A stretch of 61,316 nt of DNA from Lachnospiraceae bacterium (GTDB lineage: Bacteria; Bacillota; Clostridia; Lachnospirales; Lachnospiraceae): positions 1-61,316 of the forward strand of contig SVED01000004.1 in assembly GCA_015057515.1 (NCBI GenBank), read 5' to 3'. The translations under genes were made by a program, and so were the position numbers. Under the pieces are notes generated by a model. It ran no database searches and was not told the DNA's origin. It worked only from the letters and a program-made list of their open reading frames with translations. Below, piece after piece: positions 39,363 through 46,966 of this stretch. Each line of letters begins with the position of its first letter. Within the stretch, counting starts at the first letter, position 1.

Positions 39363-40610
39363 CTATTTCTCAAGTATATTAATAATACTTTCACATAATC
39401 TGTGACTTGACTCACCATCCACCTCATCAAAATGAAAACTTCTTCTCTTTCGTCTGGCTTCAAGTTTATCGTCTACATAAAATATATTATCTATGGCTTG
39501 TTCGAGCTCTTCCTGAGTGTATACCTTTTTCTCAGGCATATATTCCTCATAGTCAAAATAGCACTCTCTACTGCTTGTAACATATTCCTCATAGTCAAAA
39601 GGAAATGCCACTGCAGGTCTGTCAAGAAACATATAATCCAGATATATGGATGAGTAATCTGCCACCATAAAATCACAGTACGGAAGTATGGTCGCAGGGT
39701 CTACATCTGCATCTATGTTAAAAATGTTAGATAAATCAATATCCTCAAATCTTTTTTTAAGTTTTGACTTAATATGTAGCTTGTTGCACCATATATAATC
39801 TCTGGTTGCCAGAAAATCATTGAGCTTTTCTAGGTCTATTACATCAAAAAACTTAGTCTCACTCTCTCTAAAGGTAGGAGTATAGAAGATGATTTTCTTT
39901 TCAGATTTCCTGAATTCCTCAAGCTGGGTTACTGTTTTTTTCTCATCCTCATTTAAAATGTCTGTCATATCTCCCCTGAGAAGTATATCATTTCTAGGAT
40001 GACCTACCACCAAGGTATGCTCCAAAGATGTTCCAAATGCCCCTGCAAGTATTGGCGCCATTTGCTTAGATGTTGCTAAGACATAATGATGAGGTTTCTC
40101 ATCTGTGATACGTCTCGGCATGGTTTTAAATCTCTCCCAAGCATTACGAGGATTACGATAGTAATCAAACTTATTATCCTGATTAATCTTTTTAGTAGCA
40201 GTTCCATGCCACAAATTTATCTTCTTAGTTCCACCACTAAGCCAAAAGCTTATGTCCTTAGAGTAATTGTCAAATATGTATACCTTTCCTCTAAGGCAGT
40301 ACCACATACCCTTAAAGGAATGGTTATAATAAGCCTCATAACCTTTTTCCTGCAAAAACCGAACAACCTCCTTGTTGTGGCTTATCCATATGCCTCGGAT
40401 ATTTTTGCCCTTGTTTAATTTGGCTACATCATCTTTAAACTGATTAACATACAGATATGCATACCTTGGATTATCCGCGAATCTTCTTCCGAAGGTTGAA
40501 CCAAACAACCAGATATTTTTGCTTCGTGGAAACAAAAAAGACAACCAATAAATTGGAAGCAAAAATAACTGTCCCCAGTATTTTATTCCGTTGGTCATCT
40601 TCTTTATCAT
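39363..40610 (-). CDS. TagF/TagB-like CDP-glycerol (polyol-phosphate) transferase
   Basis: A 415-residue protein of the CDP-glycerol glycerophosphotransferase family, which builds wall teichoic acid and related phosphopolymers. Visible are an N-terminal amphipathic or hydrophobic segment (YWGQLFLLPIYWLSFLFP), the catalytic-histidine segment LWHGTATKKIN near 135-145, VGHPRNDILL near 200-209 and the donor-site VADYSSIYLDYMFLDRPA near 312-329. It heads the glycan operon, about 70 bp downstream of a sigma-28-like promoter. ATG 40610 is preceded by GGAGG; a TTG one codon earlier is also possible. A flagellar or flagellin-linked phosphopolymer is an inference. Confidence 0.82.
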   Translation of the reverse strand: MIKKMTNGIKYWGQLFLLPIYWLSFLFPRSKNIWLFGSTFGRRFADNPRYAYLYVNQFKDDVAKLNKGKNIRGIWISHNKEVVRFLQEKGYEAYYNHSFKGMWYCLRGKVYIFDNYSKDISFWLSGGTKKINLWHGTATKKINQDNKFDYYRNPRNAWERFKTMPRRITDEKPHHYVLATSKQMAPILAGAFGTSLEHTLVVGHPRNDILLRGDMTDILNEDEKKTVTQLEEFRKSEKKIIFYTPTFRESETKFFDVIDLEKLNDFLATRDYIWCNKLHIKSKLKKRFEDIDLSNIFNIDADVDPATILPYCDFMVADYSSIYLDYMFLDRPAVAFPFDYEEYVTSSRECYFDYEEYMPEKKVYTQEELEQAIDNIFYVDDKLEARRKRRSFHFDEVDGESSHRLCESIINILEK

Positions 40611-40676
40611 CAATATAATCCTCCGTGATATCTGATATTAAAAATCCGTTTTTAATAGTAATTCCCCGATATGATT

Positions 40677-40703
40677 ATATCGACATTTTATATGAAATTG
40701 TTA
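40677..40703 (-). promoter_or_regulatory. Sigma-28-type promoter for the tagF-licD-degT glycan operon
   Basis: Minus strand: TAAC, 15 bp, GTCGATAT. The -10 is identical to that of the neuB promoter at 31217. It begins about 65 bp before the tagF-like gene. Confidence 0.5.
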
Positions 40704-40739
40704 ATGTTTTTCTATGATTTTGTGAGGAAAAGTTTGTAC

Positions 40740-41459
40740 TTATAATGTCTTAGTAAGTTGCTCCTTAGCTCTTAAAAATTCTTCCTCTGTATCTATGTCA
40801 AAATTCTCTTCCATCTTGTATCCAACAATGTGTTTGCCAGACATAGAATTCATATCAAATATAACTCTTGGTCTAAAAACATCTATGCAAGCGTTTTGAT
40901 AATACACCACTGGAAGCTCCTGTCTAGGCATATTGTAACACTCCGGAATATTAGTTATAAGTGGTCTAATTCTTACACATTTATCCTCTTTAAAAGCTAA
41001 TCCCTCATCTAAAAGCCACATCTTATATGGCACCTCTGTGGCCTTGCTCATACTTCGAACAGAATCTATAGCTTCATCCTTCATGCAAATATCTATCATA
41101 GCGTCTATGTCCTCAACCCGTCTAATAGGATAGGTTGGGCGCAACTGTACCACTATGTCTGCCTGATAGCCTTCCTTCTCTTCTAAATAGGTTAGGGCAT
41201 GTCTGAAAACATCTATATCCAATGCTGTATCAGTGGCATACTCTGCCGGCCTTATAAAAGGCACCTCTGCCCCATATTTTCTTGCTATATCTGCATATTC
41301 CTCGCTGTCTGTACTTACTATTACTCTGTTAATGTACTTTGAAGAAAGTGCATGGGAAATAGAGTAAGCAATCATTGGCTTACCCCCTATATCGCGTATG
41401 TTTTTGTGAGGCACCGACTTAGAGCCGGACCTAGCAGGTATTATAGCTAATATATTCAT
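40740..41459 (-). CDS. neuA: CMP-nonulosonate (acylneuraminate) cytidylyltransferase
   Basis: Activates a sialic-acid-like sugar with CTP, making the CMP donor used by Maf-type glycosyltransferases. The 239 residues start with the typical NILAIIPARSGSKSVPHKNI and contain VSTDSEEYADIARKYGA near 48-64 and VVQLRPTYPIRR near 101-112. Length and motifs fit NeuA/PseF. It works with the NeuB-type synthase at 29676. There is no strong ribosome site upstream; instead an AT-rich 19-bp palindrome lies at 41472-41490. Confidence 0.9.
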   Translation of the reverse strand: MNILAIIPARSGSKSVPHKNIRDIGGKPMIAYSISHALSSKYINRVIVSTDSEEYADIARKYGAEVPFIRPAEYATDTALDIDVFRHALTYLEEKEGYQADIVVQLRPTYPIRRVEDIDAMIDICMKDEAIDSVRSMSKATEVPYKMWLLDEGLAFKEDKCVRIRPLITNIPECYNMPRQELPVVYYQNACIDVFRPRVIFDMNSMSGKHIVGYKMEENFDIDTEEEFLRAKEQLTKTL

Positions 41460-41575
41460 ATTGTTGCATATAATTCAATTATATTGAATTATCCCCTTTC
41501 ATTTTATATACCTTTTTACACTCTAAAATGTACCTGGGCTTTTTCTACTTCTCAAACAAATTTTTACAACAACTT

Positions 41576-43414
41576 TTACAATGGATTGTCTGGCATGGTT
41601 TCTATGCAGTAATCTATTTCCTTTATAATTTCCGGTATGGCATCCGATATTCGCTGATAATATTTTTCACTTTTCTTGTAAAGGCGAATGGATTCCTTAA
41701 TATCGTCCTCATCCTCCATATACATATCATCAGCCATCTCAATATCTGCATCCGCCACATACTTGGTTATATATATACGCTCTTCTGAAGCCAAAAGCTT
41801 GCTCTCCACATTTGCCATATTGGCGTTTATTCTCTTTAGTTCCTTTACATTAAAATCTCCTCGTTCCAGCATAAGGGCACCCATCCTTGCATCTGCTGCC
41901 GCGTTAAGGAACAATTTTCTAAGATTTCGCATATTGTTTTTAAGCTGATTGAATCCTTCAGTAACAATATGATAATTCTCTCCCACAAAACGTACTGGTG
42001 GCTTATTCAAAAGAGTATTTATATCATATATCTCTTGACAATAGGTATCTATAGCCTGACGAAGAGTCATAATTGTTGTATGTTCCTTATAGGCACCACC
42101 CTCTGTGGCATCTATAATTTCAATATCCCGAAATTGATACCCAATCTCCTCTATCCATCTTATATAGTTACGATAATCCTTTCTGGTAAGAATATCATTT
42201 CCCTCTAAATCCTTCACATAGGCAAGACCCATATCAAGATCCTCAACCTTTGCTTCCTCCTCATCTGCGTGGACCATATTTCCAGTAAGGGCCAAGTCCT
42301 GACCTACTAAAATTATTTTTCTAAAGCCCCAGGAAATCATATGTCCAATGGCAGCTGTAGACACAGAACCGCCTGATTCAATGGTACATATTTCACTGCC
42401 AGCTTCTTCAAACAATCTTGCCCAAAGTAAGGAATCTGAAGAATTAAATATTAAATTCTTTGGTTTAACATGTGCCAAAACTTTTGCATTGGTATCCATA
42501 TCTGCTAAAAATGGAATATCACTAAGGTCCCCCACATTAAAATGCTTTTTTGATTTATGATAGTCCACAGAAATAATCATGTCTGGTATAATATCTCTTG
42601 ATATAACCTTAGGTATGGCAGTATCAACTACCAATATAAGGGCCTTACCCTTTGCCTCTTTTAAAAGTTCCACATTCTTCGTCAAAGAAGGTCCCGCAGA
42701 TACAATAATAACCGGCATATTTTCTGGAAAAATTCCTACATAATCTCTACCGCTACGACATCCGACTAGTCTCTTTGTATTGTATAGACCATTTTTACAA
42801 CATCTTACACCGTACTCTGTAACAGTAACTTCCTCTGCACGTACTCTATCATATTGTTCATTTAAAATATGCTCTATTTTTCTACAAGACTCTGGAAATA
42901 GTTCTTTATATTTAGGCAAAATCATATGCACATTTGTGTTTCGGTTATAAATCTGAATATAATCAGACATTATCAGTCCAAAATGTGAATCATCTATACC
43001 TTCCACCACAAGAAATACATTTTTGTCAGCAAGTATATCTGTTATATCCACAGATTTAACAACCTCCATAAACACAGCTATGGATGGCTCATATACTACA
43101 CAGTGTACGTTTTTGATCCTTTTCTTTACAAATTCCTTGAGGAAGGCACCATTTGCTAAACCGATTATAGTGAGCACTGATTCATCTGGCATTCCAACCA
43201 CATCAGACATATACTTCTCTGCCTCTCTTGCTGGATTGTAGGTAGAATTTAAATACACGACTGTATCACCCTTGCAGTATTTTACTATTTTTTCACCATT
43301 TTTAGCTTCCTCCATCACAACAAGACCATCATCATATTCCTTTTCTTTGATGACAGCCTCGTATAAATCCGGACGAACGTCGCATAATGCTTTAAGATTA
43401 TTCTCGTAAATCAT
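41576..43414 (-). CDS. maf: Motility accessory factor (Maf), second DUF115 paralogue
   Basis: A 612-residue Maf-family protein, expected to transfer a CMP-activated nonulosonic acid to flagellin. It shows VIIVSAGPSLTKNVELL near 234-250, DMIISVDYHKSKK near 281-293, ESGGSVSTAAIGHM near 343-356 and LVGQDLALTGNMVHADE near 364-380. The C-terminal 150 residues are helical. It lies between a small gene near the flagellins and the neuA-type gene. Only modest similarity to the paralogue at 27919 is visible outside the DUF115 motifs, so the two may differ in donor or in target flagellin. Confidence 0.85.
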   Translation of the reverse strand: MIYENNLKALCDVRPDLYEAVIKEKEYDDGLVVMEEAKNGEKIVKYCKGDTVVYLNSTYNPAREAEKYMSDVVGMPDESVLTIIGLANGAFLKEFVKKRIKNVHCVVYEPSIAVFMEVVKSVDITDILADKNVFLVVEGIDDSHFGLIMSDYIQIYNRNTNVHMILPKYKELFPESCRKIEHILNEQYDRVRAEEVTVTEYGVRCCKNGLYNTKRLVGCRSGRDYVGIFPENMPVIIVSAGPSLTKNVELLKEAKGKALILVVDTAIPKVISRDIIPDMIISVDYHKSKKHFNVGDLSDIPFLADMDTNAKVLAHVKPKNLIFNSSDSLLWARLFEEAGSEICTIESGGSVSTAAIGHMISWGFRKIILVGQDLALTGNMVHADEEEAKVEDLDMGLAYVKDLEGNDILTRKDYRNYIRWIEEIGYQFRDIEIIDATEGGAYKEHTTIMTLRQAIDTYCQEIYDINTLLNKPPVRFVGENYHIVTEGFNQLKNNMRNLRKLFLNAAADARMGALMLERGDFNVKELKRINANMANVESKLLASEERIYITKYVADADIEMADDMYMEDEDDIKESIRLYKKSEKYYQRISDAIPEIIKEIDYCIETMPDNPL

Positions 43415-43470
43415 ATACCTTTTTCCTTTTATGTAGTTTGATATATCTATGGCAGCGCAGGGCTACATAA

Positions 43471-43737
43471 CTATCCTACCTGGTCTAATATCTCAATAAG
43501 CTCATAGGATATAATATCTGCCAAAAGTGTACCATCCTTATTTTCCATAGCAGCAAGCGCTGGTGTAAGGGCATCATTTATAAGTCTTCCCCGAAGCTCC
43601 TCGTCTGTAATCTGGGATGCAATAAGTGCAATCTCTGGTAAAACAGTACCCATCTTTGCCATACCAAGATTTACATCTCCTTTATACAAAATGTCTGCTA
43701 CTTCCTGAAGTTTGGTTTTAGTAGTTGATATATCCAT
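43471..43737 (-). CDS. Small helical protein between flagellin and maf, unknown function
   Basis: An 88-residue protein I do not recognise. ATG 43737 is preceded by GGGAGG, so the longer frame to 43818 is rejected (it would run into the flagellin terminator). The sequence is predicted helical and acidic, with a conserved-looking GDVNLGMAKMGTVLPEIALI stretch and no Cys, signal peptide or membrane segment. It lies between the flagellin terminator and the Maf gene, which suggests a role in flagellin handling or glycosylation, for example as a chaperone or a Maf partner. This is inference from position only. Confidence 0.75.
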   Translation of the reverse strand: MDISTTKTKLQEVADILYKGDVNLGMAKMGTVLPEIALIASQITDEELRGRLINDALTPALAAMENKDGTLLADIISYELIEILDQVG

Positions 43738-43806
43738 ATTAACCTCCCTAATATTATAAATATACTTACTTTTGCTGGATTGCCTGAAATTTGTATATTT
43801 TAAAAT

Positions 43807-43832
43807 AGGCTGACTCACATTAGAGTCAGCCT
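43807..43832 (-). terminator. Terminator of flagellin gene 1
   Basis: Perfect 10-bp stem AGGCTGACTC/GAGTCAGCCT with a six-base loop, 21 bp after the flagellin stop, followed on the minus strand by TATTTTAAAAT. Confidence 0.85.
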
Positions 43833-43852
43833 GTATGTATCAATAATATAAA

Positions 43853-44665
43853 TTACTGAATAAGTGAAAGTACTCCCTGAGTAGACTGGTTAGCCTGTGA
43901 AAGCATTGACTGTGCAGCCTGCTGAAGAATATTTGACTTAGTGTAGTTAGACATCTCAGTCGCCATATCTGTATCTCTGATTGTTGACTCAGCTGATGTT
44001 AAGTTCTCTGAGTAGTTTTCAAGATTGTTGATTGTGTAATCAAGTCTGTTCTGCTTAGCACCAAGAAGTGATCTAGCATCTGAAACCTTGATGATCGCCT
44101 TAGATATAAGTGATATAGCCTGTGATGCATTTGCATGACTATCTACAGTAATATCTACAATACCAAGCTCTGTAGCATTCATCTTTGCAATAGAAATCTT
44201 CATATTCTCACCGTAGTTTGCACCAACCTGAAGATACTTGCCAGTATAATCGCCGTTAAGAAGCTTAGTTCCGTTAAATGCTGCCTTTGAAGAAATAGCA
44301 TCAACCTCTGCAATAAGCTCTGTCATTTCTGCTGCAATAGCATTACGATCTTCTGTTGCGTTAACATCGTTGGCTGCCTTAGTAGCAAGCTCACCCATTC
44401 TCTGAAGAATGCTGTGAATCTCGTTCATGTTACCTTCTGCTGTCTGGATAAGAGATACACCATCCTCTGAATTCTTAACTGACTGGTTGATACCTCTGAT
44501 CTGATTTCTCATCTTCTCACTTATAGAAAGTCCTGCTGCATCATCAGCTGCTCTGTTTACTGCATAACCTGATGATAACTTCTCAGTTGACTTAGAAACT
44601 GCCTTTACGTTCTGTCCTAACATTCTGTTTGTATTAATTGCCTGCATATTGTGCTGTACTACCAT
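43853..44665 (-). CDS. fla1: Flagellin (copy 1)
   Basis: Major filament protein. Its 270 residues consist almost entirely of the conserved D0/D1 helices: N-terminal NMQAINTNRMLG, LSSGYAVNRAADDAAGLSIS, a short central NGTKLLNGDYTGKYLQVG part, and C-terminal STIRDTDMATEM to SQANQSTQGVLSLIQ. The outward D2/D3 domain is missing, so the filament should be smooth and thin. AAGGAGG precedes the ATG. A sigma-28-like promoter lies about 105 bp upstream and a strong terminator follows. It is over 90% identical by eye to the flagellin at 45455. Confidence 0.96.
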   Translation of the reverse strand: MVVQHNMQAINTNRMLGQNVKAVSKSTEKLSSGYAVNRAADDAAGLSISEKMRNQIRGINQSVKNSEDGVSLIQTAEGNMNEIHSILQRMGELATKAANDVNATEDRNAIAAEMTELIAEVDAISSKAAFNGTKLLNGDYTGKYLQVGANYGENMKISIAKMNATELGIVDITVDSHANASQAISLISKAIIKVSDARSLLGAKQNRLDYTINNLENYSENLTSAESTIRDTDMATEMSNYTKSNILQQAAQSMLSQANQSTQGVLSLIQ

Positions 44666-44767
44666 AATAATTCCTCCTTGAAATACATTCCTTTTATTTT
44701 ATATTTTCTCCTATTGTATAAAGCAAAATTCGATATACAATATGTTGTACAACTTACTTACACTATG

Positions 44768-44795
44768 TATATCGGAACTTACTCCCAATACTTAA
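44768..44795 (-). promoter_or_regulatory. Sigma-28 promoter of flagellin gene 1
   Basis: Minus strand: TTAA, 15 bp, TCCGATAT. The leader is about 95 nt, with an 8-bp hairpin (ATTGTATA/TATACAAT) followed by three GGA motifs, the last being the ribosome site; CsrA binding is possible. The left arm of element copy 3 begins about 30 bp upstream. Confidence 0.75.
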
Positions 44796-44823
44796 CACCT
44801 TTTTTAATTTTTTTTAAAAAATT

Positions 44824-45389
44824 TCTCATAATACATTTTATCTCGATTTTTGAAATGTGGTATGTCAACATATATATACAATAATTTCTGAAGACAACTA
44901 GGGTTCTTAATAATCCTAGGCTGAAGGGCTTTCGATAAATCGTGCCGCGGGAAGGATGTCTGAGACTGCCCCTTTAGTTCTTGTAGGTATAATTAGTTCC
45001 CAGCGTTACGCTTGTGCAAATATCTAAGGTTTTAAAATTGCGATGAAGGCGCCGCTCTCACCAACTCGGCCCATCTCATAAGATTCACAAAAAAGAGAAC
45101 GTGACCTCGTTCTCTTTTTTGTGAATCTTATGAGATGGAACCTCAAACACGGTTTCCGCGGCGCCTTCATCGCAATTTATAAAACCTTGATATTTGGTAC
45201 AAGCTAGCTGGTTAACTAATTATACCTACAAGAACTAAAAGGGCAGACGAGTTCCTGGAGCGGCACGTAATCAAAAATCGAAAGCCCGAGCCGTAGGATT
45301 ACTTAGAAACCGTAGAGTTGCGAAGAAATTATTGTATATATATGTTGACATACCATTTTAAGTTTATATGTATAAAATGTATTATGAGA
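44824..45389. repeat. Long quasi-palindromic element, copy 3 (between the two flagellin genes)
   Basis: A 566-bp inverted repeat. Locus-specific outer arms are an 18-bp pair (44824-44841 with 45372-45389) and a perfect 31-bp pair (44859-44889 with 45324-45354). The core at about 44893-45333 matches copy 2 in the same orientation and copy 1 inverted. The apex is a perfect 31-bp stem (45071-45101 with 45108-45138). Bulges in the core occur at the same places as in the other copies. It fills the gap between flagellin 2's terminator and flagellin 1's promoter. No gene is contained. Confidence 0.9.
45071..45138. terminator. Apical bidirectional terminator-like hairpin of element copy 3
   Basis: Perfect 31-bp stem with loop TGACCT. 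The tip stem GAGAACG/CGTTCTC is flanked by A6 and T6, a classic two-way intrinsic terminator. The sequence differs from the copy 2 apex at several positions, but both sides of the stem changed together. Confidence 0.75.
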
Positions 45390-45402
45390 ATACCCCCATA
45401 AA

Positions 45403-45443
45403 ACGAAATATGGCTGACCCACGAAGGAGCCAGCCTATTTCGT
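45403..45443 (-). terminator. Terminator of flagellin gene 2
   Basis: Stem ACGAAATA/TATTTCGT extended by GGCTG/CAGCC, with a 14-nt loop. It starts 12 bp after the stop codon and is followed on the minus strand by TTTTAT. Confidence 0.8.
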
Positions 45444-45454
45444 CAATAATTAAA

Positions 45455-46267
45455 TTACTGAAGTAATGAAAGTACACCCTGAGTAGACTGATTTGCCTGA
45501 GCAAGCATTGACTGTGCAGCCTGCTGAAGAATGCTAGTCTTAGTATAGTTAGTCATCTCTGATGCCATATCAGTATCTCTGATTGTTGACTCAGCTGATG
45601 TTAAGTTCTCAGCGTAGTTCTCAAGGTTGTTGATTGTGTAATCAAGTCTGTTCTGCTTAGCACCAAGAAGTGATCTAGCGTCAGAAACCTTGATGATTGC
45701 CTTGCTGATGAGAGACATTGCATTTGAAGCGTTAGCGTGTGAATCAACAGTGATATCCTTAACGCCAAGCTCAGTTGCATTCATAGCCTGAATAGAAATC
45801 TTCATGTTCTCACCATAGTTAGCACCTACCTGGAGATACTTACCAGTGTAATCACCGTTAAGAAGCTTAGTTCCGTTGAATGCTGCCTTTGAAGAAATAG
45901 AATCGATCTCAGCGATGAGCTCTGTCATCTCAGCCTTGATTGCGTTACGATCTTCAGTTGCATTAACGTCGTTAGCTGCCTTAGTAGCAAGCTCACCCAT
46001 TCTCTGAAGAATGCTGTGAATCTCATTCATGTTACCTTCTGCTGTCTGGATAAGTGATACGCCATCCTCTGAGTTCTTAACTGACTGGTTAATACCTCTG
46101 ATCTGGTTTCTCATCTTCTCAGAAATTGAAAGTCCTGCTGCATCATCAGCTGCTCTGTTTACTGCATAACCTGATGATAACTTCTCAGTTGACTTTGCTA
46201 CTGCCTTAACGTTCTGTCCTAACATTCTGTTAGTGTTGATTGCCTGCATGTTGTGCTGTACTACCAT
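45455..46267 (-). CDS. fla2: Flagellin (copy 2)
   Basis: Major filament protein of 270 residues with the same D0/D1-only build as copy 1 and over 90% identity by eye. Differences cluster in the middle (for example NAIKAEMTELIAEIDSIS) and near the C-terminus (MASEMTNYTKTSILQ, VLSLLQ). The longer frame to 46327 is rejected because AAGGAGG stands before ATG 46267. The leader is about 135 nt and contains several hairpins, one with an AAGGAC loop of CsrA type, so its translation may be under separate control from copy 1. Confidence 0.96.
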   Translation of the reverse strand: MVVQHNMQAINTNRMLGQNVKAVAKSTEKLSSGYAVNRAADDAAGLSISEKMRNQIRGINQSVKNSEDGVSLIQTAEGNMNEIHSILQRMGELATKAANDVNATEDRNAIKAEMTELIAEIDSISSKAAFNGTKLLNGDYTGKYLQVGANYGENMKISIQAMNATELGVKDITVDSHANASNAMSLISKAIIKVSDARSLLGAKQNRLDYTINNLENYAENLTSAESTIRDTDMASEMTNYTKTSILQQAAQSMLAQANQSTQGVLSLLQ

Positions 46268-46288
46268 AATAATTCCTCCTTGAATATA

Positions 46289-46308
46289 ATGTCGCGTCCT
46301 TGCGACAT
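46289..46308 (-). promoter_or_regulatory. Candidate CsrA-binding hairpin in the flagellin 2 leader
   Basis: In the mRNA sense a 7-bp stem ATGTCGC/GCGACAT presents the hexaloop AAGGAC, which is the classic GGA-in-loop CsrA/RsmA site. It lies just upstream of the AAGGAGG ribosome site, which offers a second GGA. Two further hairpins (one with a CUUCGG tetraloop) lie upstream in the leader. csrA and fliW are encoded 3.5 kb away. Confidence 0.6.
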
Positions 46309-46404
46309 GTACTAGTGGCACTGCCACCGTTAATAGTTTGTATGTTATACTCCGAAGAGTTATAACCTGGTTACTGTGGAACCTTGTTTTGTTCCTTACA
46401 CTCT

Positions 46405-46433
46405 ATATATCGGAATAATATTCCAATACTTAA
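46405..46433 (-). promoter_or_regulatory. Sigma-28 promoter of flagellin gene 2
   Basis: Minus strand: TTAAG, then TCCGATAT about 15 bp on, nearly identical to the flagellin 1 promoter. It begins about 140 bp upstream of the ATG. Confidence 0.75.
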
Positions 46434-46465
46434 CCCTTTTTTTGAAAAAAATTTAATTTTTTTAA

Positions 46466-46948
46466 TTATTTTTTTCTATCGTATAAAATAGAGTCATTTA
46501 CCACGCCGTTTGACATAGACTTGTAATACTTATTAGCAACCTTCTTGGACTGTTTAGCCTGCCTAACACCTTTGAATCCTATAGAAAAAGCTTGTTCTAA
46601 GGTTGCTCTGTTACGCTCCTCTAAAACCTCAATCTGCATACCTAAATCAACACATTCCTTAATATGTGATTGCATATCCTTAAGCTGCGGTCCATAAAAC
46701 TCCTGGTTGCTTAAAATCTCTGTTCTAACTCTATCATACAAAGAAGTAAAGCCTTTGTCAATCTCATTTACGTTATTGATAAGGATTTCTTTTCTATCTA
46801 TAATTTCGCCAAAAGCATCCTCATCAAACTTCTTGGCCTTGGCCAGCTCTTCCTGTTTTTTTGTGAGCTCCCAAATCTCTGTGAGATAGTTTTTCTTTCT
46901 CACCAAAGACTCCTGCATAATATTAACATAGGTTGCTGTCTGATTCAT
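46466..46948 (-). CDS. fliT: FliT/FlgN-like flagellar chaperone
   Basis: A 160-residue coiled, charged protein directly after fliS, the place of the FliD chaperone FliT. Direct sequence similarity is weak, but the size, helical content (KKQEELAKAKKFDEDAFGEI; DRKEILINNVNEIDKGF) and position support a FliT or FlgN-type export chaperone. ATG 46948 is chosen, as the GTG at 46960 is part of the ribosome site. It is the last gene of the flaG-fliD-fliS-fliT unit. Confidence 0.65.
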   Translation of the reverse strand: MNQTATYVNIMQESLVRKKNYLTEIWELTKKQEELAKAKKFDEDAFGEIIDRKEILINNVNEIDKGFTSLYDRVRTEILSNQEFYGPQLKDMQSHIKECVDLGMQIEVLEERNRATLEQAFSIGFKGVRQAKQSKKVANKYYKSMSNGVVNDSILYDRKK

Positions 46949-46966
46949 ACAATACCTCACTTATAG

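Noticed and set aside
23743-43414. Glycan island as recently acquired DNA
   Set aside because: No integrase, tRNA target or flanking direct repeats were found, and flagellar-type promoters argue for long-standing integration; base composition was not computed.
45291-45300. GAGCCGTAGG in the element arm recalled domain V of group II introns
   Set aside because: The rest of domain V, the bulge and the 5' GUGYG boundary are missing, and the arm is explained by pairing with the opposite arm.
44824-45389. Invertible switch between the two flagellin genes
   Set aside because: The inverted arms enclose only non-coding sequence and both flagellins already have promoters in the same direction; no recombinase gene is seen.
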